Source: Acidiphilium sp. PA
GTDB lineage: Bacteria; Pseudomonadota; Alphaproteobacteria; Acetobacterales; Acetobacteraceae
Direction: 5' to 3'
Assembly: GCF_026191915.1 (NCBI RefSeq)
Contig: NZ_JAIMBY010000002.1
Coordinates: forward strand, 124,001-188,000
DNA: 64,000 bases
In this document: positions 8,580 to 17,989 of the stretch, in pieces
Position numbering within the stretch: the first letter of the stretch is position 1
Layout of the letters: each line of letters begins with the position of its first letter
Notes under the pieces: generated by a model
Seen by the model: only the letters and a program-made list of their open reading frames with translations
What the model was told of the DNA's origin: nothing
The model's database searches: none
Program-made: the position numbers and the translations under genes

Positions 8580-9422
8580 TCATCGCGCCAGCAACCGCCG
8601 GGCTATCGCCATCACGCTGCCCGCTGCGGCCGATTGGGGATATTGCGAGAGCAGCAGGCGCTGCGAGCGGATCGCATCGACCACCCGCTCATCGCGCCCG
8701 ATCGTGCCCAGCAATGGCGGATCGAGCCGCAGAAAGCCGCGCGCCGCGCGCGCCAGGGCGGCGTGCGCCCGCTTGCCGGCGGGCTCGGACTGCGTCTGGT
8801 TGACCACGATCCGCGCATCGACCGTGCGACCCATCGCCACACGATCCCGCTTGAGCAGTTTCAGCACGGCATAAGCATCCGTGAGGCTGGAAGGGTCTTC
8901 GGTCGTCACGAGGATGACGGTATCGGCATAGGCCGCGACGTGCCGGGTCACCGGCTCGACCCCGGTGCCAAGATCGAACAGGATGACATCGTAATCGCCC
9001 GCCAGTGCCGCCAGTCGTTCGAGCAGCGCCGCAATCTGCTCGATCGAAACGCCGGCGAGCGCGCCGGACCCCGCTTGCCCGGCAATCAGATCGAAACCGC
9101 CCTGTGCGACCGTCGTGACACCGTCGCGCAAATCGGTGCCGTCGCGCATGAGTGCGGCGAGATCGAGCCCCGCCAGATGCCCAAGTTGAATGTCGGCATT
9201 GGCCAGTCCGAAATCGGCATCGAACACCAGAACCCGCCGCCGCCGCCGGCTGAGGGCTTGCGCGAGGGTCAGGCTCAGCCAGGTTTTGCCAACGCCCCCT
9301 TTGCCGGAAGCCAGCGCGATCAGCCGGGGTGTCGTGGCTCCAAGCAGGCTTGGGTTGAACAGTGCCGCAGCGCTCGGCGGTGCCATCTGATCGCCGATCG
9401 TATCGCCCTGTTCATGCGGCAT
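8580..9422 (-). CDS. flhG: MinD-like ATPase FlhG (FleN), flagellar number regulator
   Basis: This 280-residue ParA/MinD-family ATPase has a deviant Walker A SGKGGVGKT, switch I/II regions (DADFGLANAD; VILFDLGTG) and a C-terminal helix that may be the membrane-targeting segment. FlhG limits flagellar number, acting against FlhF. It is the last gene of the flagellar operon and starts 11 nt inside flhF, so translation is probably coupled. The 3' end faces xerD with 24 nt between stops. Confidence 0.88.
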   Translation of the reverse strand: MPHEQGDTIGDQMAPPSAAALFNPSLLGATTPRLIALASGKGGVGKTWLSLTLAQALSRRRRRVLVFDADFGLANADIQLGHLAGLDLAALMRDGTDLRDGVTTVAQGGFDLIAGQAGSGALAGVSIEQIAALLERLAALAGDYDVILFDLGTGVEPVTRHVAAYADTVILVTTEDPSSLTDAYAVLKLLKRDRVAMGRTVDARIVVNQTQSEPAGKRAHAALARAARGFLRLDPPLLGTIGRDERVVDAIRSQRLLLSQYPQSAAAGSVMAIARRLLAR

Positions 9423-10287
9423 GCGCGATCGCTTCCTTGCTATTGCGATTGAGCAGGCGCCGCGTGAGGAATGCCGGTGTCATCGGTTCGAGTCCGTCCG
9501 TCATCGAGCCGGACGTACCGGCATGGCTCAGGATCAGTGGTGCAGCCTCGGCGGCGGCGATCATGCCGCCCAGCCGGCGGGTCAGATCGAGCCGGGTGGG
9601 GATCAGCATGGTCGCACCGGCGGCATGAAACCGCGCTGCCATATCCGCGCTATCCTGCACATCGAGCCCAGCTGGCAACACGAGCGCTGCGACGCCGGAG
9701 ACCTGAGCAATCATCTCGGCCAAGGTTGCCATATCGGCGTCGTTGAACGGGTCCATCCCGGGCAGATCGATCAGGGTGGGCCCGGTTTTGCTCCGTCTTC
9801 GGCGCGCCTGATCCGGCGCTGCCGTATCGATGAATGGCGTCTTCAGAACGCGGCACAAGGCGGATAACTGCGCCGCCGCGCCGGCCCGGTTCTGATCGGC
9901 GTTGATCACGGTCGGCCGGATGCCATCGAGCACGAGGCGCGTCGCCAGTTTTACGGTCGTCATGGTCTTGCCGGCACCGGGCGGCCCGACCAGCAGCAGG
10001 GGTTGCTGGTAGCCGACCCCGCCAAACCGGAACGTGCTGGCCACGGCGGTGTCCGGTGCCTGGTTGCGCCAGCGTTCGGCGAGGCGAGTGGGTACTTTAT
10101 GAAACGCAAGTGCATCGCCCCATTGCTCGCAATGATCGAGCGTCTCCTCGGCGTCGGTCGCGACCGAAATCTCGACCTCGTCTCCGACGTTGCGGCTTTG
10201 CAGAATGAGCGCTTCCGGTCCCATCAACCGGTGGGCTTCCGCGAATGCCAACCGCATCGAGGCGGCTCTGATGAGTTTCACACGCAT
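9412..10287 (-). CDS. flhF: Flagellar SRP-like GTPase FlhF
   Basis: This 291-residue SRP-type GTPase is short for FlhF because the disordered N-terminal B domain is small. G1 is GPPGAGKT, the I-box region carries NADQNRAGAAAQL, G3 reads DLPG instead of DTAG, and G4 reads TRLD in place of TKxD. The N-terminus (MRVKLIRAASMRLAFAEA) is typical of FlhF. FlhF marks the pole or site of flagellum assembly. The ATG directly follows the flhA TAA, so the genes are adjacent without overlap. Confidence 0.88.
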   Translation of the reverse strand: MRVKLIRAASMRLAFAEAHRLMGPEALILQSRNVGDEVEISVATDAEETLDHCEQWGDALAFHKVPTRLAERWRNQAPDTAVASTFRFGGVGYQQPLLLVGPPGAGKTMTTVKLATRLVLDGIRPTVINADQNRAGAAAQLSALCRVLKTPFIDTAAPDQARRRRSKTGPTLIDLPGMDPFNDADMATLAEMIAQVSGVAALVLPAGLDVQDSADMAARFHAAGATMLIPTRLDLTRRLGGMIAAAEAAPLILSHAGTSGSMTDGLEPMTPAFLTRRLLNRNSKEAIAHAA

Positions 10288-12363
10288 TTATAGGGCTCCC
10301 AGGGTTCTGATCCGCGCACGCGGAAAGATTTCGGTCTGTGCTAGGACTGGCGTTGAGGGTTGCATCCGCTCGATGATCGCGCGGATGTGCGCGCGCAGCG
10401 GCGCGCTGGTCAGCAGCACGGGTGTTTCACCTTCGGCGGCGACGGATTCGAATACCTGGGTGACACGGCGCATGAAATCGGCGAGGCGGCCCGGCGGCAG
10501 AGCCAGTTGGCGCGATTCCGGTGGCCCGACCAGCGCGTCGTTCAGCTCGTTTTCCCATTCAGGGCCGATCACCACGAGCGGCAGATAGCCGCGCGGACTG
10601 AGATGCGCATCGGTGAGCTGGCGTGCCATCCGCATCCGTACATGCGCGGCCACGGCGGCCACGCCTTTGATCTGCGTGGCGCAGGCCTCGTGAATGCCTT
10701 CGAGAATCGTGGGCAGATCCCTGATCGAGACCCGCTCGGCCAGCAGCGCCTGCAATACCCGCTGCACGCCCCCCACCGTCAATTGACTTGGGATGAGTTC
10801 GGTGACCAGCCGCTGCTGCTCGCGCGGCAGATCGTCGAGCAGTTTCTGTGTCTCGGAAAATGACAGCATTTCCGCCATGTTTTCCTTGACGATTTCGGTC
10901 AGATGCGTCGTCAGCACGCTCGCCGGGTCGACCACCGTGCACCCCTTGGCGCGTGCCAGATCACGGTCGGACGGATCGATCCAGATTGCCGGCAGGTTGA
11001 AGGCAGGCTCGGTGGTGCGCTCGCCCGGCACGTCCGGCAAAGTGCCGTCGGCGGTCATGGCGAGGAGTCTGGTCGCCTGCAATTTGCCGGAACCAGCCTC
11101 GATTTCCTTGATTTTGATCGAGTACGTGTCAGCCGCCAGCTGCATGTTGTCCTGAATGCGGACCGCCGGGAGTATGAAGCCCATTTCGGTCGCGATCGAC
11201 CGGCGCAGCGATTTGATCTGCTCGGTGAGTTTGGGTGTGTCGCCCCCTGCCAGAATGAGCAGGCCGTACCCCAGCTCGAGCCGGATCTGATCGATCTTGA
11301 GCGCGTCGGTGATCGGCGGTTCGCCCGGCTCCACGGGTAGCGGATCGGGCGTGCTCTCCACCACGATGGGGTGCTGCCAACGATGCCACGCAGCCCACGC
11401 GGCCAGGCCGGAGAGTAGCGCAAACGGCACGAACGGCAGACCTGGCACGATCGCGAGCGCCAAGGCCGCGGCGGCCACGATGCCGAGCGGCTTCGGCGAT
11501 CGGCCAAGTTGTGCAACCAGCGCGATGTCGGCGCTGCCTTCGGCCGATCCCTTGGTCACCACGATTCCCGCGGCGACCGAAACCAGCAGGGACGGAATTT
11601 GCGAGACCAGACCTTCACCGATCGACAACGTCGTGAAAGCGGATGCGGCGTCGTGGACGCTCATGCCCTTCTGGGCGACCCCGATCACAAACCCGCCCAC
11701 GATATTGATCGACGTGATGATCAACGCCGCAATCGCATCGCCGCGGACGAATTTTGCCGCGCCATCCATCGCGCCGTAGAAGCCGCTTTCCTGTTCGAGC
11801 TCCGCGCGCTTGCGCCGGGCCGTCGCCTCGTTGATCGCGCCCGAGTTCATCTCCGCATCGATCGCCATCTGCTTGCCCGGAATCGCATCGAGCGTGAAGC
11901 GGGCGGCAACTTCGGCAATGCGGGTCGAACCCTTGGTGATGACGATGAAGTTCACCACCAGCAGGATGGCGAACACGATCAGCCCGATCAGCAGATCGCC
12001 ACCCATCAGAAAGCCACCAAACGCGGCAATCACGTGCCCCGCGGCGTCAACCCCTTCGCTGCCATGTGACAGGATCTGACGGGTCGATGCGACATCGAGT
12101 GACAGTCGTAACAAGGTGGTCAACAATAAAACGGTCGGAAAACTGGTGAACTCGACCGGCTTGCGAATGAACAGCGCGACCATCAAAACCAGAATGCCGG
12201 ACGTGAACGAGAGCGACAGACCGGCATCCAGCAGAAACGGCGGCAACGGGAGGATGAGGACGGTGATGATGCACACCACCGCCATCGCGAGCCCGACGTC
12301 GCTACCAGGACGGAACCGCCTGAGCGCAGTGTTGATGGCCGCGAGATCGAGCAGGTTTTTCAT
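10288..12363 (-). CDS. flhA: Flagellar type III export protein FlhA
   Basis: This 691-residue protein is full length. About eight membrane helices fill residues ~20-320. The conserved FHIPEP-type loop lies between (GKQMAIDAEMNSG region, nt ~11840-11880). A soluble C-terminal domain of ~350 residues forms the nonameric ring that docks chaperone-substrate complexes. The gene shares an ATGA overlap with flbD upstream. It is the only export-gate gene in the window; flhB, fliP, fliQ and fliR are not here. Confidence 0.95.
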   Translation of the reverse strand: MKNLLDLAAINTALRRFRPGSDVGLAMAVVCIITVLILPLPPFLLDAGLSLSFTSGILVLMVALFIRKPVEFTSFPTVLLLTTLLRLSLDVASTRQILSHGSEGVDAAGHVIAAFGGFLMGGDLLIGLIVFAILLVVNFIVITKGSTRIAEVAARFTLDAIPGKQMAIDAEMNSGAINEATARRKRAELEQESGFYGAMDGAAKFVRGDAIAALIITSINIVGGFVIGVAQKGMSVHDAASAFTTLSIGEGLVSQIPSLLVSVAAGIVVTKGSAEGSADIALVAQLGRSPKPLGIVAAAALALAIVPGLPFVPFALLSGLAAWAAWHRWQHPIVVESTPDPLPVEPGEPPITDALKIDQIRLELGYGLLILAGGDTPKLTEQIKSLRRSIATEMGFILPAVRIQDNMQLAADTYSIKIKEIEAGSGKLQATRLLAMTADGTLPDVPGERTTEPAFNLPAIWIDPSDRDLARAKGCTVVDPASVLTTHLTEIVKENMAEMLSFSETQKLLDDLPREQQRLVTELIPSQLTVGGVQRVLQALLAERVSIRDLPTILEGIHEACATQIKGVAAVAAHVRMRMARQLTDAHLSPRGYLPLVVIGPEWENELNDALVGPPESRQLALPPGRLADFMRRVTQVFESVAAEGETPVLLTSAPLRAHIRAIIERMQPSTPVLAQTEIFPRARIRTLGAL

Positions 12364-13706
12364 GCAGCGACCCCGTTATGGGCCGCCGGAATTACGGCGC
12401 CCTGGGCCGCGTAATCGCGCAACTTGTTGCGCAGTGCACGGATCGAGATGCCGAGGATCGTGGCCGCATGGGTCCGATTGCCGAGGCAGTGCTGCAATGT
12501 TTCCAAAATGAGCGCCTGCTCGACGTCCTCGACCCGCCGGCCCACCAGAGACGCCATTCCGGGCTCCAAACGTGGACTGCCCGCGTTCGCCACCCGCGCC
12601 ATCGGGCGGGTCTCGATATTGACATCATCGGCATCGATGAGTGCCCCCGGCGTCAGCAGGACAGCCCGATGCATGGCGTTTTCCAACTCACGGACATTGC
12701 CGCGCCACGCATGCTCCATCAACCGCGTTATCGCACTTTCGGTCAGCCGCTTTTCACCAGCTTCGTTGAGTGCGGCATAATGATCGACGAAATGCTGCGC
12801 GAGCGTCGGGATGTCGGATGGCCGTTCACGCAAGGGCGGGATATGCAGCGCGACCACATTCAGCCGAAAAAACAGATCCTCGCGAAACCGGCCGGCATCG
12901 ATCTCCGCGAGCAGGTCACGGTTGGTGGCCGCCAGGATCCGCACATCGACCGGAATCGGCCGTTCGCCACCAACCCGATCGATGCAGCGTTCCTGCAGCG
13001 TGCGCAACAGCTTGACCTGCAGACGGATATCCATTTCCGCCAGCTCGTCGAGCAGTAATGTTCCCTGATGTGCCGCTTCGAATTTACCGATGCGCCGCGC
13101 GATCGCCCCCGAAAACGCCCCTTTTTCATGGCCGAACAGTTCGGATTCGAGCAATGCTTCGGGGATTGCCGCACAATTGAGTGCAATGAACGGTGCGCGC
13201 GCCCGGCGTGACTGCGCATGAATGAACCGTGCCAGGACTTCCTTGCCCGTACCGCTCTCGCCGGTGATCAGGATGGATGCGGTCGATTGCGCAACCTGTT
13301 CGGCCTTCGCCAGCAATGCGCGCATCGCCGGGTCGCGCACCACCAGCGCCGACGGAAGGTCGGTGGAGACGGCGGCAAGGATTGCCGCGATCAATTCCGC
13401 GTCGGGCGGCAGCGGCAGATATTCCCGCGCGCCCGCACGAATGGCGGCGACCGCCGCCGCTTCATCATCCTGCGCACCGGCGGCGACCACCGCCGTTGTG
13501 AATCGTTCGTCGGCGAGTTGCGCCATCAGGCGGGGCAGATCGCGCGAGACGTCGCAAATGATGAGATCGATCCGCGCCTCCAACCGCAGCAGGCGCATGC
13601 CGGAATCGATCGTCTCCGCGTGGTCGAGCGTGGCCCCGCGCGAAGCGGCAATCCGCGCCGCCACACCAAGCTCGCCCTGCAACGATCCGATGATCAGAAT
13701 GCGCAT
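12360..13706 (-). CDS. flbD: Sigma-54-dependent flagellar activator FlbD
   Basis: This 448-residue protein has a receiver-like domain (1-~115), a sigma-54 AAA+ domain (~120-365: Walker A GESGTGKE, ELFGHEKGAF loop, LLDELAEMD Walker B) and a Fis-type helix-turn-helix at the end (HAATILGISIRALRNKLRD). The receiver lacks the usual acidic pair after strand 1 (ILIIGSLQGE), as in Caulobacter FlbD, which is controlled by FliX rather than phosphorylation. The GAFTGA loop reads GAFSGA. ATG 13706 was preferred to a TTG six bases earlier because GAGG lies 7 nt before the ATG but only 1 nt before the TTG. Confidence 0.9.
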   Translation of the reverse strand: MRILIIGSLQGELGVAARIAASRGATLDHAETIDSGMRLLRLEARIDLIICDVSRDLPRLMAQLADERFTTAVVAAGAQDDEAAAVAAIRAGAREYLPLPPDAELIAAILAAVSTDLPSALVVRDPAMRALLAKAEQVAQSTASILITGESGTGKEVLARFIHAQSRRARAPFIALNCAAIPEALLESELFGHEKGAFSGAIARRIGKFEAAHQGTLLLDELAEMDIRLQVKLLRTLQERCIDRVGGERPIPVDVRILAATNRDLLAEIDAGRFREDLFFRLNVVALHIPPLRERPSDIPTLAQHFVDHYAALNEAGEKRLTESAITRLMEHAWRGNVRELENAMHRAVLLTPGALIDADDVNIETRPMARVANAGSPRLEPGMASLVGRRVEDVEQALILETLQHCLGNRTHAATILGISIRALRNKLRDYAAQGAVIPAAHNGVAA

Positions 13707-13715
13707 TGCCAAACC

Positions 13716-14087
13716 TCAGCCGCCTCGATCAGATTTGACGATTTCGGTCATGGTGATGCCGAGTTTCGTCTCGTCGATCATCACCACTTCGCCGCGCGCG
13801 ATCAGCCGGTTGTTCACGAAAATATCGATCGGATCGCCAACCTTGCGATCGAGCTCGACGACGGCTCCCCGCCCGAGCTTGAGCAGTTGACTGACCTGCA
13901 TGGTGGAGCGGCCGAGTACGGCACTGACGAGCACGGGAATGTCATAAACCGCCTCGAGGTCGCGCGGTCCGCGCGATGTCGAATGATCATCGGCCGCGGC
14001 GCGCGGCGCCGGTGTTGCCAGCGGCAACTCGGCTAGAGCCCGCGGTGGCATGGTCGTTTCCGGTGAGTTGATGTTCTCAGATGACAA
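13716..14087 (-). CDS. fliN: Flagellar motor switch protein FliN
   Basis: This 123-residue protein has a variable Pro/Ala-rich first ~45 residues followed by one SpoA/FliN domain: YDIPVLVSAVLGRS, LLKLGRGAVVELDR, VGDPIDIFVNN and IARGEVVMIDE are all family landmarks. FliN forms the lower C-ring and binds FliH during export. The start is a TTG (14087) with AAGGA 8 nt upstream, 11 nt inside fliG; an ATG at 14051 is the alternative. No fliH gene sits between fliG and fliN. Confidence 0.92.
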   Translation of the reverse strand: MSSENINSPETTMPPRALAELPLATPAPRAAADDHSTSRGPRDLEAVYDIPVLVSAVLGRSTMQVSQLLKLGRGAVVELDRKVGDPIDIFVNNRLIARGEVVMIDETKLGITMTEIVKSDRGG

Positions 14088-15084
14088 GGTCGTCTTCCTT
14101 TCCTGTGCCGATTTCGATTTCGCCCTGTGCTGCCAGTTCTTTCGCCGTCATGACGATCGCGAGTTGCGCGGCATCGACATCGCGCAGCCGCACCGGCCCG
14201 AGCGCTTCGATGTCATCACGCAGCATCTTGCCCGCACGTTCGGACAGATTGCGCATGAACAAGTCGCGGATCCGGTCGGAGCCCCCTTTGAGGGCGATCG
14301 GCAGCTTTTCCTTCTCGACATTGCGGAGCAGGGTCTGAATATCCTGCGGTGCGAGGCGCACCAGGTCATCGAAGGTGAACATCAGCGCCTTGATCCGCTG
14401 TGCCGCATCCTGGTTCTTGGCCTCCAATGCGCTGATCAGCCGCGATTCCACGGCCCGATCGAACGAATTGAAAATCTCGGCCATTTTTGCGTGCGGATCA
14501 CGTTGCGCACTCGATGCGAGATTTGCCATGAAATCGACCTTCAACGTGCGTTCGACATCATCGATCGCCTCGCGCTGAACGCCGCCGAGTGCGAGCATGC
14601 GCTCGACGACATCGATCGCCAGCGCTTCGGGCAGCAACGGAATGACCCGTGCCGCATGCTCCGCCGGCACGCGGGATAACACCATTGACGCCGTTTGCGG
14701 ATGTTCGTGGCACAAATAATCGGCAAGTACCGATTCGTTGACCTTGCCGAGCTTATCCCAGATGTTGCGCCCGGCCGGGCCGTAGAGATCCTCGAGGATC
14801 TGGTTGACCATCTCGGCCGGCAGCATCGCGCGCAGCATCCGTTCGGTTGCTTCCGCCGAACCGGACACCGAGCTGGTCCGGCCGAGGCTCGCAGCGAACT
14901 CCTGACACAATTGTTCGACCACTTCCGGCCCGACCTTGCCGAGGCCTACCATGGCGCGCGAGACATCGCGGATTTCGTCGTCCTTCAGCATCGCCATCAG
15001 CTTGCCGCCATACTCGTCGCCGAGGGCGAGCATCAGGATGGCGGTGCGTGCGGCGCCGCTCAGCGCCAGGGTCGACCCGCTCAC
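14077..15084 (-). CDS. fliG: Flagellar motor switch protein FliG
   Basis: This 335-residue protein is the standard size and has the three FliG domains. The middle domain holds the EHPQT motif (HEHPQTASMVLSRVP), and the C-terminal domain holds the charged torque helix (DRIRDLFMRNLSERA). FliG joins the MS-ring (FliF) to the C-ring and transmits torque from the stator. The start is GTG, with its last two bases inside the fliF stop (GTGA), so the pair is coupled as expected for two proteins that assemble together. Confidence 0.95.
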   Translation of the reverse strand: MSGSTLALSGAARTAILMLALGDEYGGKLMAMLKDDEIRDVSRAMVGLGKVGPEVVEQLCQEFAASLGRTSSVSGSAEATERMLRAMLPAEMVNQILEDLYGPAGRNIWDKLGKVNESVLADYLCHEHPQTASMVLSRVPAEHAARVIPLLPEALAIDVVERMLALGGVQREAIDDVERTLKVDFMANLASSAQRDPHAKMAEIFNSFDRAVESRLISALEAKNQDAAQRIKALMFTFDDLVRLAPQDIQTLLRNVEKEKLPIALKGGSDRIRDLFMRNLSERAGKMLRDDIEALGPVRLRDVDAAQLAIVMTAKELAAQGEIEIGTGKEDDLVI

Positions 15085-16646
15085 GACGTCCCTTCCTGGC
15101 TGAGCCAGCCACGGATCACGGCGACACTTTCTTCAGGATTGCGATCGATCAGTTCGACGATCGCGCGGATCGGATTATCCGCCCCCTCCTGTTCCGGCCC
15201 GGCGATTGCCGCCTGGTTGGGACCCCCGATCGCTCCATCGGCACTGGCGGGGATGGGCGGTGCCGTCAGCCGGCGGACCATCGGCCGGAAGACCACCAGC
15301 AGAGCCGCCAGCGCGATCAGCCCACTGACCAGGATTCGCAGGAGTGGCATCAGCATGCCGCTACTCATGAAGCGCGCGAGGAACGATCGTTTCGGCGCAG
15401 CACTCATCATGTCGGTATTGGCGAACGCCATGGACTGCACATCGACCACGTCGCCCCGGGCCTTGTCGTATCCGATCGCGGTTTGAACCAATCGCTTGAT
15501 ACGGGCGATGGTCGCGGCCGAGCGGGGCCGGGTGATCATCTGCCCCTTCGGTCCTTTGGCCTGGACATCGTCGAGCATGACGGCGACGCTGATCCGGGTG
15601 ATTTCGGGTGTCGCGTGAATCGTGTGTTTGACGGTCTGACTGATCTCGTAATTGGTCGTCTGATCGGTGCGTGATGTTGCATCGACCGATTTCGGCGTCG
15701 CCGGCGCGGTCGAAGCGCCGGGCAGATTGTTTGCAACGGATACGGTCTTGTTATTGTTCTCGGTCCGGTTGGATTTGGTTCGGCTTTGCTGCTGGCTGCG
15801 CACCACCTGGCCATTCGGATCGTAAGTCGTTGCGGTCTGCGCGGTCCGGTCGAAATTCATGGAGACGGCCGTGACGACCCGCACCTGATTCGGTCCCAGC
15901 GCGGCGTCCAGCATCGAGCGCACGGCGTCGGTCAGATGCTGCTCGGTCGCCTGCTTCAGGCTGGCATCGCGGGCATCGAGCATCGCGTCGTCGCTCCGCC
16001 CCGCCTGCGCCAGCAGATCGCCCCGATCATCGGCAATCGAAATGTTCGATGGCTTCAATCCCGGCACGGCGGACGCGACCAGATTGAGGATCGCATCGAT
16101 GCTCTGCCGGTCGAGCGGTGCGGCACCGGCGAGCGACAGCATGACACTGGCCTGGGCTGGGGCAGTATGCAGGCTGAAATCGTCCGCCTGTGGCAGCACC
16201 ACCTGGACGCGCGACGACCGAATGCCGTGGATCAGATCGATCGTGCGCTCCAATTCGCCGTCGAGCGCACGGGTCTCATCGATCCGGTCGAGAAAATCCG
16301 AGCCGGTCAGCGGGTTCTGATGATCGAAGATCGCAAAACCGCTCGAACTGCCGGCCGGCAGATCATGCTGGGCCAACAGCAGCCGCGCCTGATCCAACTG
16401 CGTCGGCTCGACCATGATGCTGTGGCCGTTATCGCCGATCTCGTATTTGATGTGGGCGGCCGCAAGAGCGGTGGTGATGTTGCTCGCGTCCTTCAGGCCG
16501 AGACCGGCGTACAGGGTCGCGTTGGGGCTGGGCCCCCCGGTTATCGCCAAAGTGGCCATCAACGCGAGCACACTGACTGCCACGGCGGCCATGGCACCGA
16601 GTTTTACCGGGCCGAGTGCGCGCAAATTCTCGATCAGTTTGTTCAT
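15081..16646 (-). CDS. fliF: Flagellar MS-ring protein FliF
   Basis: This 521-residue protein has the expected two membrane helices: one near residues 15-40 (VAVSVLALMATLAITGG) and one near 430-455 (MPLLRILVSGLIALAALLVV). Between them lie the ring-building periplasmic domains, including the YscJ-like region with LARQ/LLAQHDLP and the EGELERTI-type segment (DGELERTIDLI). The short cytoplasmic tail that binds FliG follows. It is the first gene of the flagellar operon; 120 nt separate it from the tadA stop. I found no convincing -24/-12 (sigma-54) promoter there. Confidence 0.95.
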   Translation of the reverse strand: MNKLIENLRALGPVKLGAMAAVAVSVLALMATLAITGGPSPNATLYAGLGLKDASNITTALAAAHIKYEIGDNGHSIMVEPTQLDQARLLLAQHDLPAGSSSGFAIFDHQNPLTGSDFLDRIDETRALDGELERTIDLIHGIRSSRVQVVLPQADDFSLHTAPAQASVMLSLAGAAPLDRQSIDAILNLVASAVPGLKPSNISIADDRGDLLAQAGRSDDAMLDARDASLKQATEQHLTDAVRSMLDAALGPNQVRVVTAVSMNFDRTAQTATTYDPNGQVVRSQQQSRTKSNRTENNNKTVSVANNLPGASTAPATPKSVDATSRTDQTTNYEISQTVKHTIHATPEITRISVAVMLDDVQAKGPKGQMITRPRSAATIARIKRLVQTAIGYDKARGDVVDVQSMAFANTDMMSAAPKRSFLARFMSSGMLMPLLRILVSGLIALAALLVVFRPMVRRLTAPPIPASADGAIGGPNQAAIAGPEQEGADNPIRAIVELIDRNPEESVAVIRGWLSQEGTS

Positions 16647-16766
16647 CGGTTGCCAGACCCCTCGGTCAGGGTTCTGCGGGGCGGGACACGGAGCGGCATC
16701 GGTTCATCCTGCTGTCGCGACGATTTTGTCGCACTGCAAGAATGTCAGATGAAGGTAAGCGTTCGG

Positions 16767-17231
16767 TTAACGCTCGGCAGAATTTGCCGGGTCGCGCCGG
16801 GTTTTAAAGAAATTCGTGAGCATGGCAGCGCTCTCGCGCTCAGCCACGCCACCCACCACGGCCGGTCGATGATGGCAGGTTGCCTGCTCGAAAATGCGAG
16901 GTCCGTGCTCGACTCCGCCCGATTTGGGGTCGTACGCGCCAAACACGAGGCGCTCGATCCTGAACAGCGAGGCGGCGGCCGCGCAGAGCGGACAAGGCTC
17001 CAACGTCACGGTCAGGGTGCAGCCCGGCAGAAATTTCCCACCGAGTCGCAGCGCCGCCGCGCGCAGCGCGAGCAACTCGGCATGGGCGGTCGTATCCTGG
17101 CGCGCTTCCACTTCGTTACCAAAGGCGGCGAGTATGGTGCCTGCCGCGTCGGTCACCACCGCACCCACGGGCACCTCGCCGCGCGCGGCCGCCTTGCCGG
17201 CTTCGATCAGGGCCTGCGCCATCGGGGTCAT
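16767..17231 (-). CDS. tadA: tRNA-specific adenosine deaminase TadA
   Basis: This 154-residue protein is normal for TadA. The zinc and catalytic site is visible: HAELLALRAA (His ligand and proton-shuttle Glu) and LEPCPLCAAAA (two Cys ligands). It converts A34 to inosine in tRNA-Arg. ATG 17231 opens the conserved domain; upstream in-frame codons run into the promoter region of the divergent amidotransferase gene. It is same-strand with the flagellar operon but separated from fliF by 120 nt. Confidence 0.9.
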   Translation of the reverse strand: MTPMAQALIEAGKAAARGEVPVGAVVTDAAGTILAAFGNEVEARQDTTAHAELLALRAAALRLGGKFLPGCTLTVTLEPCPLCAAAASLFRIERLVFGAYDPKSGGVEHGPRIFEQATCHHRPAVVGGVAERESAAMLTNFFKTRRDPANSAER

Positions 17232-17275
17232 GCCGCTCTCTTGCCTTGGCGCACCCAACAGGTCTAGCTCCGCGT

Positions 17276-17989
17276 ATGACAAAGCGCCCGACCATCGGCC
17301 TGACCCTCGATGCCGAGGCACCGGGCGGCTATTCGAAATTTCCCTGGTACGCGATCCGCCAGAACTATATGGACGCGATCGCCGATGCCGGCGGCGTTCC
17401 GGTCGGCGTGCCGCATCGTGCCGAACTGGCCGGCGCGTATCTTGATATGATCGATGCGCTGGTTGTGACCGGTGGCGCGTTCGATGTCGATCCTGCCTTG
17501 TATGGTGATGCGACCAGGCACGACACCGTTTCGCTCAAGCAGGATCGCACGACCGCCGAACTCGCCTTGCTGCGCGGGGCTCTGATGCGTGATCTGCCGG
17601 TCCTTGGCATCTGTGGGGGCGAACAATTGCTGGCCGTCGCCCTTGGCGGGACGCTGATCCAGCATATCCCGGCGGAAATCGTGAACGCGCTGGCGCATGA
17701 ACAGCCCAACCCGCGCGATCAGCCCGGCCATGATGTGCGGATCTGCCCCGGTACGAGGCTTGCCGCCATCGTCGGCGCCGCCACCATGCGGGTCAATTCG
17801 TCACACCATCAGGCCGTGCGCGACCCCGGCGCCGCGCTGCGGGTCAACGCCACCGCGCCGGACGGGGTGATCGAAGGCGTGGAATCCACCACCCACCGGT
17901 TCTGCCTCGGCGTGCAATGGCATCCCGAATTCCTGATCGATCCCGGTGATGGGCGCATTCTGGCCGCCCTGGTCGGTGCCGCGTCATGA
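17276..17989 (+). CDS. Class I glutamine amidotransferase-like (gamma-glutamyl-GABA hydrolase family)
   Basis: This 237-residue protein resembles the peptidase C26/PuuD group. The catalytic triad is visible: the nucleophile Cys in GICGGEQLL (the family usually has GICRGxQ), and His-x-Glu in GVQWHPEF. The N-terminal PTIGLTLD and the middle VVTGGAFDVDPALYG segments fit that family. PuuD-type enzymes hydrolyse gamma-glutamyl bonds in putrescine breakdown, but no puu genes are nearby and the substrate is open. Its stop overlaps the next start (ATGA at 17986). Confidence 0.82.
   Translation: MTKRPTIGLTLDAEAPGGYSKFPWYAIRQNYMDAIADAGGVPVGVPHRAELAGAYLDMIDALVVTGGAFDVDPALYGDATRHDTVSLKQDRTTAELALLRGALMRDLPVLGICGGEQLLAVALGGTLIQHIPAEIVNALAHEQPNPRDQPGHDVRICPGTRLAAIVGAATMRVNSSHHQAVRDPGAALRVNATAPDGVIEGVESTTHRFCLGVQWHPEFLIDPGDGRILAALVGAAS

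Noticed and set aside
16647-16766. Possible sigma-54 or CtrA promoter before fliF
   Set aside because: TGACATTCTTGCA has the wrong GG-to-GC spacing for -24/-12, and TTAACCGAACGCTTACC misses the TTAA-N7-TTAA form by one base. It also begins at the tadA stop.
16758-16774. Inverted repeat AGCGTT-N5-AACGCT at the tadA 3' end
   Set aside because: Only 6-bp arms and no T-tract on either side; it overlaps the last tadA codons, so it was not called as a terminator.
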